DNA of 64,000 nucleotides. It comes from an uncultured Prevotellaceae bacterium (lineage in GTDB: Bacteria; Bacteroidota; Bacteroidia; Bacteroidales; Bacteroidaceae). The translations under genes and the position numbers were made by a program. The stretch spans positions 88,231 through 152,230 of the forward strand of contig CADBAG010000008.1 of assembly GCA_902792635.1 (NCBI GenBank), read 5' to 3'. This document shows, piece after piece, positions 56,958 to 64,000 of the stretch (positions within the stretch are counted from its first letter, which is position 1; each line of letters begins with the position of its first letter). A model generated the notes under the pieces. The model had not been told where the DNA came from. It made no database searches and was given only the letters and a program-made list of their open reading frames with translations.

Positions 56958-58019
56958 ATGGCAATCACAATCAGTCAAGGACTCAGCGGCAAGTATTTCT
57001 CCATGGGCGTGCCCGACATGGTATGCACCATCGACGGCTACCGCATGGGCGTGAAGATACTCATCAGCCCCGACAATCAGGCGTGGAAGGAGATCTACTC
57101 GGAATTCCTCTATCCCTTGGACGGCAGCATCACCCTTGCCGACCTGGGCAGTCTGCTCACCCCCTATGCGCGTCAGATGCTCGTGGTGGATGTGCAGATA
57201 CAGATGACCGAGGAGTTTGCCGACAGCACACCGACCACCACACAGCAGCAGACCTTTTCGCTGGTCTATTGCGAGGCCGACATCCCTACGACGTGCGAGG
57301 ACTGGACCACGAATCATTTTCTCTCGCTGCTGCTCGGCACGAAGCTCACGGCCCCGGGACGGCTCGAATACCTCCATTTCATCGGTACCGACACCGCCTC
57401 GTGTGCCGCCACCTATACCGACGGCAGCACCGGAACGTTCACTCCCGTGGTCATCGGCGGCAACAGCAGCTACACCACCATCGACGTGAGCCCCGACCGC
57501 TTCACCGCCGAGGGCAAGACCCTCGCCACCTACACCATCACGGCAGGCAGCCGCCGTCAGCAGTACGATATCGACTTCCGCATGCCCGACTGCGCCCCCG
57601 TGCTGCTCTTCACCAACTCGTTTGGCTGCGATGAGCTCTTCTACTGTACCGGTCTGGCCACGAAAGCCCCCACCTTCAAGCGCGACTCCGCCTATATCGG
57701 CGGCAAGAAGCAGAACTACCATATCCAGGAGACCCGCACGTTCAAGGCCGACACCGGTCCACTGAACGAGGACATGGCCGACTGGTTCGGCGAGGTCATG
57801 CGGTCGCCCTACGTGCGCCTTGTGACCTTCCGTAACGGCAGCCCCAATGTGGGCCGCGAGATCGTGATAGACGACAGCAAGACCGAGCAGACCAATGCCC
57901 TCGACGAGATACCCCGCTTCACCTTCAGCTATGAGTACGCCCAGCACAACCATAACGTGGTGGAGCTGGAGCGCGAGGGCCGAATCTTCGACAACACCTT
58001 CGACTATACCTTTAATTAG
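56958..58019 (+). CDS. phage structural protein, probably tail, unknown family
   Basis: 353 residues from MAITISQGLSGKYFSMGVPDMVC. Beta-rich throughout with many Thr/Ser/Gly stretches (TYTDGSTGTFTPVVIGGNSSYTTIDVSPD), ending FDNTFDYTFN. The composition is that of a virion or tail protein. First gene of an operon that continues with the portal. GC content is higher here than in the preceding small genes. Confidence 0.65.
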   Translation: MAITISQGLSGKYFSMGVPDMVCTIDGYRMGVKILISPDNQAWKEIYSEFLYPLDGSITLADLGSLLTPYARQMLVVDVQIQMTEEFADSTPTTTQQQTFSLVYCEADIPTTCEDWTTNHFLSLLLGTKLTAPGRLEYLHFIGTDTASCAATYTDGSTGTFTPVVIGGNSSYTTIDVSPDRFTAEGKTLATYTITAGSRRQQYDIDFRMPDCAPVLLFTNSFGCDELFYCTGLATKAPTFKRDSAYIGGKKQNYHIQETRTFKADTGPLNEDMADWFGEVMRSPYVRLVTFRNGSPNVGREIVIDDSKTEQTNALDEIPRFTFSYEYAQHNHNVVELEREGRIFDNTFDYTFN

Positions 58020-58029
58020 CAGTTAAACA

Positions 58030-58290
58030 ATGACAGCAGCGAAGAAGCAGAAAGCCATCCATTTCAGCGAGATGCAGCGATACCTGGACCTCGCCTATCA
58101 GCACAGACAGACGGTGAACATCAAAGCTTTCCGCAGTGACGGCCATAGGGTGGAGTACCGCGGATGGCTCGTCCATCACCAGTATTGGAAGGGCGGCTAC
58201 ATGCGCATCATCAATCCCATGAGCCACCAGATGCGTCTGCTGCCCGAAATATTCATCTATGAAGTTAACGGAATGAAAGTATATCTATGA
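58030..58290 (+). CDS. small phage protein, unknown
   Basis: 86 residues, basic, with RSDGHRVEYRGWLVHHQYWKGGYMRIINP, a probable beta-barrel core, and a helix at the start. It overlaps the portal start by ATGA. Function unknown. Confidence 0.65.
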   Translation: MTAAKKQKAIHFSEMQRYLDLAYQHRQTVNIKAFRSDGHRVEYRGWLVHHQYWKGGYMRIINPMSHQMRLLPEIFIYEVNGMKVYL

Positions 58291-59747
58291 GCAATAACGA
58301 CTTAGAACTTGTGAAGACCGGGCAGAGCGGCAGCGTGCAGCACTTCCGCATCATCCCCCAAGGCGTGGCCAGTGCGAGAGCCTTCAACTCCATCTCCGAG
58401 GAGTACGGAGGCGACAGCAGCGACGTGTTCGACGAGGACGACGGCACGGTGAACGTCCGCCCGCTGACCATCAACGGCCGTGGCTATCAGTATGTGCCCT
58501 TTGGCGTGGACGACATGCTGCCCCATCAGCTGCGCAAGGCCGTGTTGGGAAACATGATCACCGCCCAGTGCCAGCAGTTCAACACCATCTGCTGCTACGG
58601 TCAGGGGCTGCGTTTCGTCGATAGGAAAGAGAAGAAAGATGTCGATATTCCAGAAATTACCAATTTCTGCCTTCACAACTCGCTGCAGGAATGCTTTGCC
58701 GAGCAGTGCACCGACATGCAGATGTACAACTTCAGCGTGACCTGCATCATCCTCTCTCGCGACGGCAGCCGTATTGTCAACGTGCGGCATAAGGAAGCCT
58801 GCTATTGCCGCTTCGAGTATGCGCCGTCGACAAAATCGGGAAAAATAGAGCACGTCTTCTTTGGCGACTTCCGTATCGGCCACTTCAACGAGAAGCGCAT
58901 CGAGGCCATTCCCCTGCTCGACTACTGGGACCCGCTCGGCGACCTTGAGATACGCATGGGCAAACAGCCAGACCCTGCCACCGGCCTTGTCCACAACAAA
59001 CCCACGAGCGACCGCAAATTTGCCATCCTCTCGCGTATGGCCACCCCCGGATACCAATACTATCCCGTGCCCTACTATTCGAGCATCTTCAAGGACTCAT
59101 GGTATGACATCTACCGGCTGATAGGCATCGGCAAGCGTTTCATGATCAAGAACACGTCGGCCCCGCGCGTACAGATTGAGGTGCATGAAGAGTATTGGGA
59201 CAATGTGTGCGACAACGAGCATATCGAGGACGAAGCCGACCGTCAGCAGCGCAAGGAGCAGGAGAAGCAGAACATCATCGACTTTGTCTGTGGCGTGGAG
59301 AACGCAGGCAAGGCCCTCGTTACCGGCTACTACATCGACCCCAACGGCAAGGAGAACCGCATGGTGCGCATCATCAACCTCAATGACCCGAGCAAGAAAG
59401 AGGGCGGCAACTGGAGCGACGACATGCAGGAGGCCGCCAACGCCCTCTGCTTTGCCTACGGCGTGCACCCCAACCTGGTGGGAGCCACGCCCGGCAAGAG
59501 CCAGATGAACAACTCAGGCTCCGACAAGCGTGAGCTCTTCACCTTGAAGCAGGCACTCGAAAAACCCTACCACGACGTGATGACCAAGCCCTACCATGTC
59601 ATCCTGCATTATAACGGCTGGTCAGAACGGTGCACTGTCGATGTGCCAATGCTCATGCTCACCACCCTCGACGAAAACAAGGATGCCAAGAAAGTCAGTG
59701 GAAACTCAAACTCAAACGACAATGGAGATAACAATAACCAAGAGTGA
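58287..59747 (+). CDS. phage portal protein
   Basis: 486 residues. The plan fits portal proteins: an N-terminal wing (YVPFGVDDMLPHQLRKAVLGNMITAQCQQFNTI), a middle part with LLDYWDPLGDLEIRMGKQPDP and a C-terminal stem and crown with ANALCFAYGVHPNLVGATPGK near residue 390, matching the A..fgvPp.l.g... motif of portals, then SGSDKRELFTLKQALEKPY and an Asn/Asp-rich tail. It forms the DNA entry ring. It is unusually far (about 6 kb) from the terminase. Confidence 0.83.
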   Translation: MSNNDLELVKTGQSGSVQHFRIIPQGVASARAFNSISEEYGGDSSDVFDEDDGTVNVRPLTINGRGYQYVPFGVDDMLPHQLRKAVLGNMITAQCQQFNTICCYGQGLRFVDRKEKKDVDIPEITNFCLHNSLQECFAEQCTDMQMYNFSVTCIILSRDGSRIVNVRHKEACYCRFEYAPSTKSGKIEHVFFGDFRIGHFNEKRIEAIPLLDYWDPLGDLEIRMGKQPDPATGLVHNKPTSDRKFAILSRMATPGYQYYPVPYYSSIFKDSWYDIYRLIGIGKRFMIKNTSAPRVQIEVHEEYWDNVCDNEHIEDEADRQQRKEQEKQNIIDFVCGVENAGKALVTGYYIDPNGKENRMVRIINLNDPSKKEGGNWSDDMQEAANALCFAYGVHPNLVGATPGKSQMNNSGSDKRELFTLKQALEKPYHDVMTKPYHVILHYNGWSERCTVDVPMLMLTTLDENKDAKKVSGNSNSNDNGDNNNQE

Positions 59748-60561
59748 TTTTGAACAGGCGCTGCCCGTTGGCGCGGCTGCCAACGACAGCGTGTATGAGA
59801 GCGTGAAGCCCGCCATCGGACGGCAACTGGCTTTCAGCAACGACGCTCTTCTCGGCGTGGCCGGTATGACCTATATAGAGGAGAGAGGCGAGGACTCCAC
59901 GCTCATGAAGTGGTATAAGCAGTTCGTCTGCCTGTCTGCCTTTCTGAGTGTGCTGCGCCAGCTCGACCTCGTGCTCACCCCCACCGGCTTCGGCGTGGTG
60001 AGCAACGACAACCTCGCTCCGGCAAGTAAGCAGCGCGTCGATGCCCTGGAGGGACAGCTGCGCACCCAGTACTGGAAGACGCTGGCCATGACACTCAACG
60101 GGCTGCGGAGCGAGAACTGGGGAGCCACGGAGCAGGCCAGCCACTTCATCAACCACCTCTATGATGAATACACCTACTTCTTCGAGACCCACCGCAACGG
60201 CACCTATATCGACTGGAACAGCTACCAGACTACCGTCGAGGAAGCCGAGGAGATGCTGCGCACGAAGATGGGCGACCGTCAGATGGACGACATCCTCGAT
60301 GCCTTCCGCCGCGCCGACCCAAACAGACTGGAGCCCTACCGCGAGGTCATCGCCTGCATCATCCGGTTTACCGACACTTGGGCAGTGAAAGGCGCGGCCA
60401 CACTCAAACAGCCCGTCTATCGCCGCCTGATGCGCATCATCGACAGCGAGGACAACAAAGAACAATTCAAACTCTACCGCGAGAGCATTGCCTATAAAGC
60501 CAACCATCATGAAACGTTCAAGAATACTAAGGACAGCGCAGGCTACGTCTTCAACGGATGA
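59722..60561 (+). CDS. phage head-tail connector-like protein (DUF6712-like)
   Basis: 279 residues from MEITITKSDFEQALPVGAAAND; the ATG lies in the 3' end of the portal gene, so a 26-bp overlap couples them. It is helical with repeated patterns (YTYFFETHRNGTYIDWNSYQ; PVYRRLMRIIDSEDN). Position right after the portal and a plan like DUF6712 proteins of Bacteroidetes phages suggest an adaptor at the neck. The longer frame from 59596 is overlap only. Confidence 0.68.
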   Translation: MEITITKSDFEQALPVGAAANDSVYESVKPAIGRQLAFSNDALLGVAGMTYIEERGEDSTLMKWYKQFVCLSAFLSVLRQLDLVLTPTGFGVVSNDNLAPASKQRVDALEGQLRTQYWKTLAMTLNGLRSENWGATEQASHFINHLYDEYTYFFETHRNGTYIDWNSYQTTVEEAEEMLRTKMGDRQMDDILDAFRRADPNRLEPYREVIACIIRFTDTWAVKGAATLKQPVYRRLMRIIDSEDNKEQFKLYRESIAYKANHHETFKNTKDSAGYVFNG

Positions 60562-61369
60562 GAAGAGCCGCACGGTGAACATCAGCTTCACCGCTCCCAC
60601 ATCGTGGCGGGAGCTGAGCCAGGGGCAGCTGCTGACCGTCTTCGACCTCATGGCCATCGAGCAGGAGCCGACGGCGGTGAAGACCTATATGCTCATCTAC
60701 TTCTGCGGTCTTCACGTCATCAAGCACACCCGCTTCGGCTGGAAGTTCTGGACGATGGTGGACGGCAGGAAGCGCGTCATCTATCTCACCACGTCAGAGA
60801 TACAGGGGTTCACCCGTCAATTTGACTTCATCGACCAAGTGGAGGACATGGACTGTAGGTTGGATGCAGTCTGTGGCCTCCACGCGGCCGACCCCCTGCT
60901 ACAGCAAGGCGTGACCTTCAACGAATACCTGCACGCAGAGAAATACTATCAGCTGTTTGTCGATACCAAGGACATGGAATATATCGACAACCTTGCACAG
61001 TGGCTCTACCACGACAGCCACGGTCGTGCGGCAGGTTACGGTGATGCCGTCGACGATCATGGCAAGGTTGTGGAGGACGTTACGCTCACCCCCGGCGAGC
61101 GTGTCGGCACCCTGCTGTGGTTCGTACACGTGAAGCGGGTCATGGCCTGGGCCTTTCCCCACTTCTTCAAGAGAACCGTGGTGGAGGACGGGCAGCCGGA
61201 GCATGTAGATTTCATGGAACTCTACAACATCCAACTGCGCGCCCTGACAGGCGGCGACGTTACCAAGGAGAGCACCGTACTCAGCCTCGAATGCTGGCGC
61301 GCCCTCACCGAGCTTGATGCCAAGGCCAGAGAGGCGGAGGAGCTGGAGAAGATAAGAAACAAGCACTGA
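60509..61369 (+). CDS. phage protein, unknown, tail-assembly region
   Basis: 286 residues from MKRSRILRTAQATSSTDEKSR; overlaps the preceding gene by 53 bp. It has SWRELSQGQLLTVFDLMAIEQEPTAVKTYMLIYF and a Lys/Glu-rich helical end (LDAKAREAEELEKIRNKH). The opening part resembles tail-assembly chaperones in tone (W.E...QL..VF...), but no family is certain. Confidence 0.65.
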   Translation: MKRSRILRTAQATSSTDEKSRTVNISFTAPTSWRELSQGQLLTVFDLMAIEQEPTAVKTYMLIYFCGLHVIKHTRFGWKFWTMVDGRKRVIYLTTSEIQGFTRQFDFIDQVEDMDCRLDAVCGLHAADPLLQQGVTFNEYLHAEKYYQLFVDTKDMEYIDNLAQWLYHDSHGRAAGYGDAVDDHGKVVEDVTLTPGERVGTLLWFVHVKRVMAWAFPHFFKRTVVEDGQPEHVDFMELYNIQLRALTGGDVTKESTVLSLECWRALTELDAKAREAEELEKIRNKH

Positions 61370-61400
61370 TGTGGTATTTTCCACAATACATGATATAGAC

Positions 61401-61408
61401 TATCTTTG
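61401..61408 (+). promoter_or_regulatory. -7 box TATCTTTG
   Basis: TATCTTTG 15 bp before the ATG at 61424; weak -33 (TTTTCC at about 61377). It gives the tail-fibre-like gene its own transcript. Confidence 0.6.
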
Positions 61409-61423
61409 CAGAAAAGACTGAAT

Positions 61424-62857
61424 ATGGCTGAGACTCTCACACTGACACAGGCTTTAGCGCAGATGCGGACCATGTACGAGGGCATACGCGATGAGCATCA
61501 TCCGTATGCCAACACCGCCACGAGGATAGGCAACGCCTTCCTCGCGCTGCTGTCGTATCTGGCCGGAGCACCATACCTGCGCAAGGACACCGACGACACA
61601 GCCGCCGGGTTGCTCACGCTGCTCATGGGCTGTGTCGTCGGTGAGAGCAAACAGATAAGGCTCAATCCGGACGGTTCGATCGTCTGCGGATCCATCCGCG
61701 TCGATGGCTCTGCCATCTTCAACGAGCTTGTCATCAACCATCAGAACGTGCTCGAGGGCGACACATACTTCACGGATAAAGGCATCATCGAGAAGGTAGA
61801 GCACACCGACATCGGGCAGTACACCTTGACCTTCCGAAAGGAGTATGATGCCGACCATCATACCTTTCACGTCAACGACATACTTCTTGGTAAGGTTAAC
61901 CGTCTCGACACGGGAAAGACCTATTACTCGTTCTGGTTGCGTGTCGATAAGGTAGATACGGAGGCCAACACCGCCGTCTGCTCGCTCTACGGCGACAGCG
62001 ATGTGCCAGGCGGTAAGAACTACGCCCCCGTGCCCACAGCGCGCGTCATCCGTTGGGGCAATACGGTGGACACCTCACGGCAGAGTGTGTGGTTCGTGTC
62101 ATCGAACGACGGCCGCTGGCTCTTTCTGCAAGGCGTTGGCAAACCCATCGTCGAGGACTCCGAGCACGGCTCGAACTATGCTGCCTTCGTGGGCCTTCCT
62201 CCAGACATACAAGCCGTACACGACCTTCTGCAGAAGGGAGTCATCTCAAAGGAGCAGCCGTGTCTTTATGCCAAGACCATATTGGCGGAGAACATCATCC
62301 AACTGGACTATCTGGGCAAGCCCATGTACCAAGCACGCGACTGCGGGCAGTGGAACGCGTCGAGGAAGTATATCAAGGGATGGGACGATACTGCCAATGG
62401 CTATTATAAGGACCGCGTATGGTGGAAAGGCTGTTATTGGGAGTGCTCCGTGGATGAGTGCTCAGGCAGCGAGCCGAGATATGGCAACACCAACTGGACG
62501 TGCCTCATTGGCGGCTCTAACATGAGCATCAGCATCGTCAGTTCGGCGGGCAACTGGTTCCGTTCCGGAACCGACTGGACGACAACGCTACAGGCCTCCG
62601 TTTGGAACGCTGAGATGCTGCTGAAAGCCGAGGAACTCACTGGGTGCACGGTCATTTGGACGCGCATCAGCGACGATGCCGACGGCGACACGGCATGGAA
62701 CGCTCGCCATGAGAACTTTCATGAACTTTCGTTGTACGTGGATTCTAAGATGGATCTGCCATCGGAGTGGGGGGCTGGCAGTAAGGTAGGTTACAAGGTC
62801 GTGGTGATATTCCCCGACGGCAGCAAATATGACCAGGATTATTCAATCGTGATATAA
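61424..62857 (+). CDS. tail-fibre-like phage protein
   Basis: 477 residues from MAETLTLTQALAQMRTMYEG. After a helical start there are beta-rich segments (IRLNPDGSIVCGSIRVDGSAIFNELVINHQ) typical of phage fibres, then YIKGWDDTANGYYKDRVWWKGCYWECSVDECSGS, a Trp/Cys-rich module like small carbohydrate-binding units. The C-terminus has WNARHENFHELSLYVDS. A receptor-binding or base-plate role is likely but not proved. Confidence 0.65.
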   Translation: MAETLTLTQALAQMRTMYEGIRDEHHPYANTATRIGNAFLALLSYLAGAPYLRKDTDDTAAGLLTLLMGCVVGESKQIRLNPDGSIVCGSIRVDGSAIFNELVINHQNVLEGDTYFTDKGIIEKVEHTDIGQYTLTFRKEYDADHHTFHVNDILLGKVNRLDTGKTYYSFWLRVDKVDTEANTAVCSLYGDSDVPGGKNYAPVPTARVIRWGNTVDTSRQSVWFVSSNDGRWLFLQGVGKPIVEDSEHGSNYAAFVGLPPDIQAVHDLLQKGVISKEQPCLYAKTILAENIIQLDYLGKPMYQARDCGQWNASRKYIKGWDDTANGYYKDRVWWKGCYWECSVDECSGSEPRYGNTNWTCLIGGSNMSISIVSSAGNWFRSGTDWTTTLQASVWNAEMLLKAEELTGCTVIWTRISDDADGDTAWNARHENFHELSLYVDSKMDLPSEWGAGSKVGYKVVVIFPDGSKYDQDYSIVI

Positions 62858-62872
62858 AAAAGAGGATAAGAT

Positions 62873-64000
62873 ATGAAGATGAAGATTACGGGTGGCCGGG
62901 TTATCCACCCTGCGCTGAGCTTCGCATTCTCCATGGTGGAGTTTGGTGGCAGCAAGATTCAGAAATACAACACGCTGTTGGGAACATTCGTCCCAGACAG
63001 GACGATTACGCCGTACCAGATGAAGCCAAGTCTCATCATCAGCGACCCGGAAGGCAACATCCCGACAGGCGACTACGCCTCGTCGATGCGAAATGTCGTG
63101 TGGACGGTAAGACTCATCGACGGTAAGAATGTCATCCAGATGACAAAGGGCACGAGTGCTACGACTGGCGACTACTACGTCGATACTGTCCACGCGCTGA
63201 CCGTCAGAAGGAATGTTGAGACCTCTCAGATGCTGAGCATAGACTTCCACGGCGAATACTATAATGCAATACGTAAGGAAACCACTCACTTTGAGTGGCA
63301 TAAGAACCTGAAAACGGCGGATGAGACAGAAACGAACCTGAACCTGGAACTACGCTTCCCGTCGAAGATGAATTTCTCGCCGTTTAAAAATTACGGTAAG
63401 TTTCCCATCGAGGCTGTACTGATGAACGGCGGTGTGCCGCTCGATAAGGACCATGCCGGGTATAAATGGCAGACATTCGAGACTACCAATAAGAGCTGGA
63501 GAGACATCGACGAAAAATCAGATCTGTGGTATGTCACCGGTAAGGACGCTTCTCAGATCACCGTAGATGTTGACTTCATTCAGCATACTTTGCTGCGCGT
63601 CACGGCATGGCCGAAGAGCGACCCGACACAGCAGCTGGGGGCATCAACGCTGCTCCGCCGCTGGTATGGGCAGTGGGATGATACGTATGAATTCGCCTAT
63701 GCCAAGTTCCTTAAATCCACCACAAGGCAGACGAAGGCCGTGGCCAAGGTAACGAACCGGCAAGGGGACATCTCGAACCCACAACGGTACTTCGATATCC
63801 AACTCTTCTATCGTGAGAATGCCACGAGTGAGTGGAAATGTCTGGGCAACGGCACTGAGTTCACGATACAGCGAGAGAAACTCACCGGCGAGCACCAGAT
63901 TGGCGGCGTATGCCGTGAACTGAGTGCCTACCGTCCTATTATCCTGCCAGACGGCAGTTTCCTCGCAGACAGCAAGGGCAAGCCTATCGTTGGCAGGTTC
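62873..64000 (+). CDS. phage tail-region protein, cut by the window edge
   Basis: At least 376 residues, open to the last base, beginning MKMKITGGRVIHPALSFAFSMVEFGG. Mixed beta-rich sequence with VDFIQHTLLRVTAWPKSDPTQQ and LLRRWYGQWDDTYEF. It lies 15 bp after the fibre-like gene. Probably a virion protein of the tail tip; no family recognised. Confidence 0.7.
   Translation, partial: MKMKITGGRVIHPALSFAFSMVEFGGSKIQKYNTLLGTFVPDRTITPYQMKPSLIISDPEGNIPTGDYASSMRNVVWTVRLIDGKNVIQMTKGTSATTGDYYVDTVHALTVRRNVETSQMLSIDFHGEYYNAIRKETTHFEWHKNLKTADETETNLNLELRFPSKMNFSPFKNYGKFPIEAVLMNGGVPLDKDHAGYKWQTFETTNKSWRDIDEKSDLWYVTGKDASQITVDVDFIQHTLLRVTAWPKSDPTQQLGASTLLRRWYGQWDDTYEFAYAKFLKSTTRQTKAVAKVTNRQGDISNPQRYFDIQLFYRENATSEWKCLGNGTEFTIQREKLTGEHQIGGVCRELSAYRPIILPDGSFLADSKGKPIVGRF

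Noticed and set aside
56166-57953. Minus-strand frame of 595 codons
   Set aside because: It runs opposite several well-formed phage genes and shows only antisense composition.
39008-64000. Mu-like transposable phage
   Set aside because: No DDE transposase or MuB-type ATPase among the early genes, while a tRNA-end junction and a primase-helicase point to site-specific integration.

Overview
The window reads as a Bacteroidales chromosome, most likely Prevotella or a close relative (inference). Supporting signs are Bacteroidales-only families (DUF6242, DUF6089, DUF6452, DUF6048, DUF4199), A-rich leaders without Shine-Dalgarno sites, and repeated promoters of the Bacteroidales type (-33 TTTG, about 19-20 bp, -7 TAnnTTTG). 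The first 38.9 kb is host chromosome. From about 38.92 kb to the end lies a temperate tailed-phage genome that runs off the right edge.

Host part, left to right. An envelope block (0.2-9.7 kb) has a lipoprotein, a PorG-like barrel, UppS, BamA, three tandem Skp/OmpH chaperones, MurI, RbfA and a LolE-type permease. An AAA ATPase cassette follows, then an SRP RNA and tRNA-Thr transcription unit, a DUF4199/GT2/DUF6452/DUF6048 group, ApbE and a Crp-like regulator. uxuB and uxuA (hexuronate catabolism) come next. From 19.5 to 32.2 kb on the minus strand lies a sulfur region: Pst-like PstA/PstC/PstS, CysH, CysN, CysD, a siroheme dehydrogenase, a sulfite reductase fused to HEPN-like and TusA-like domains, and a protein-thiocarboxylate homocysteine module (JAMM protease, E1-like enzyme, ThiS-like carrier ending GGGAA, MetY). 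A detached PstB-like ATPase is divergent from a LuxR-type response regulator just beyond it. CAAACGTTTG-type palindromes stand upstream of both the carrier operon and pstB, so the ABC transporter may serve sulfate. A TonB receptor with an MFS carrier and a thioredoxin/alpha-beta-hydrolase fusion close the host part. Host spacers are full of short GC-rich palindromic repeats, and some have become part of the PstS reading frame.

Prophage part. The left end abuts a 20-nt tRNA 3'-end remnant and its terminator, read as attL. A repressor, a rightward early operon, a primase-SF3 helicase and a spacer with eight GTCACAAA iterons follow. Next come the ClpP-like protease/scaffold, the putative capsid protein, packaging genes and the large terminase. 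A strip of small independently transcribed cassettes precedes the portal, connector-like genes and tail genes; the last gene is cut by the window edge. No integrase, lysin or tape-measure gene is visible.

The most unusual segment is 53.03-53.79 kb, about 760 nt with no convincing gene but many consecutive long hairpins, read as a large ornate noncoding RNA of the kind known from phages (GOLLD, ROOL) or a new class. It is followed by a small RNA with its own promoter and terminator, whose promoter matches the phage early promoter in sequence and spacing. At 55.33-55.58 kb a leader carries three copies of a 15-mer that can form two mutually exclusive stems, one next to a start codon.
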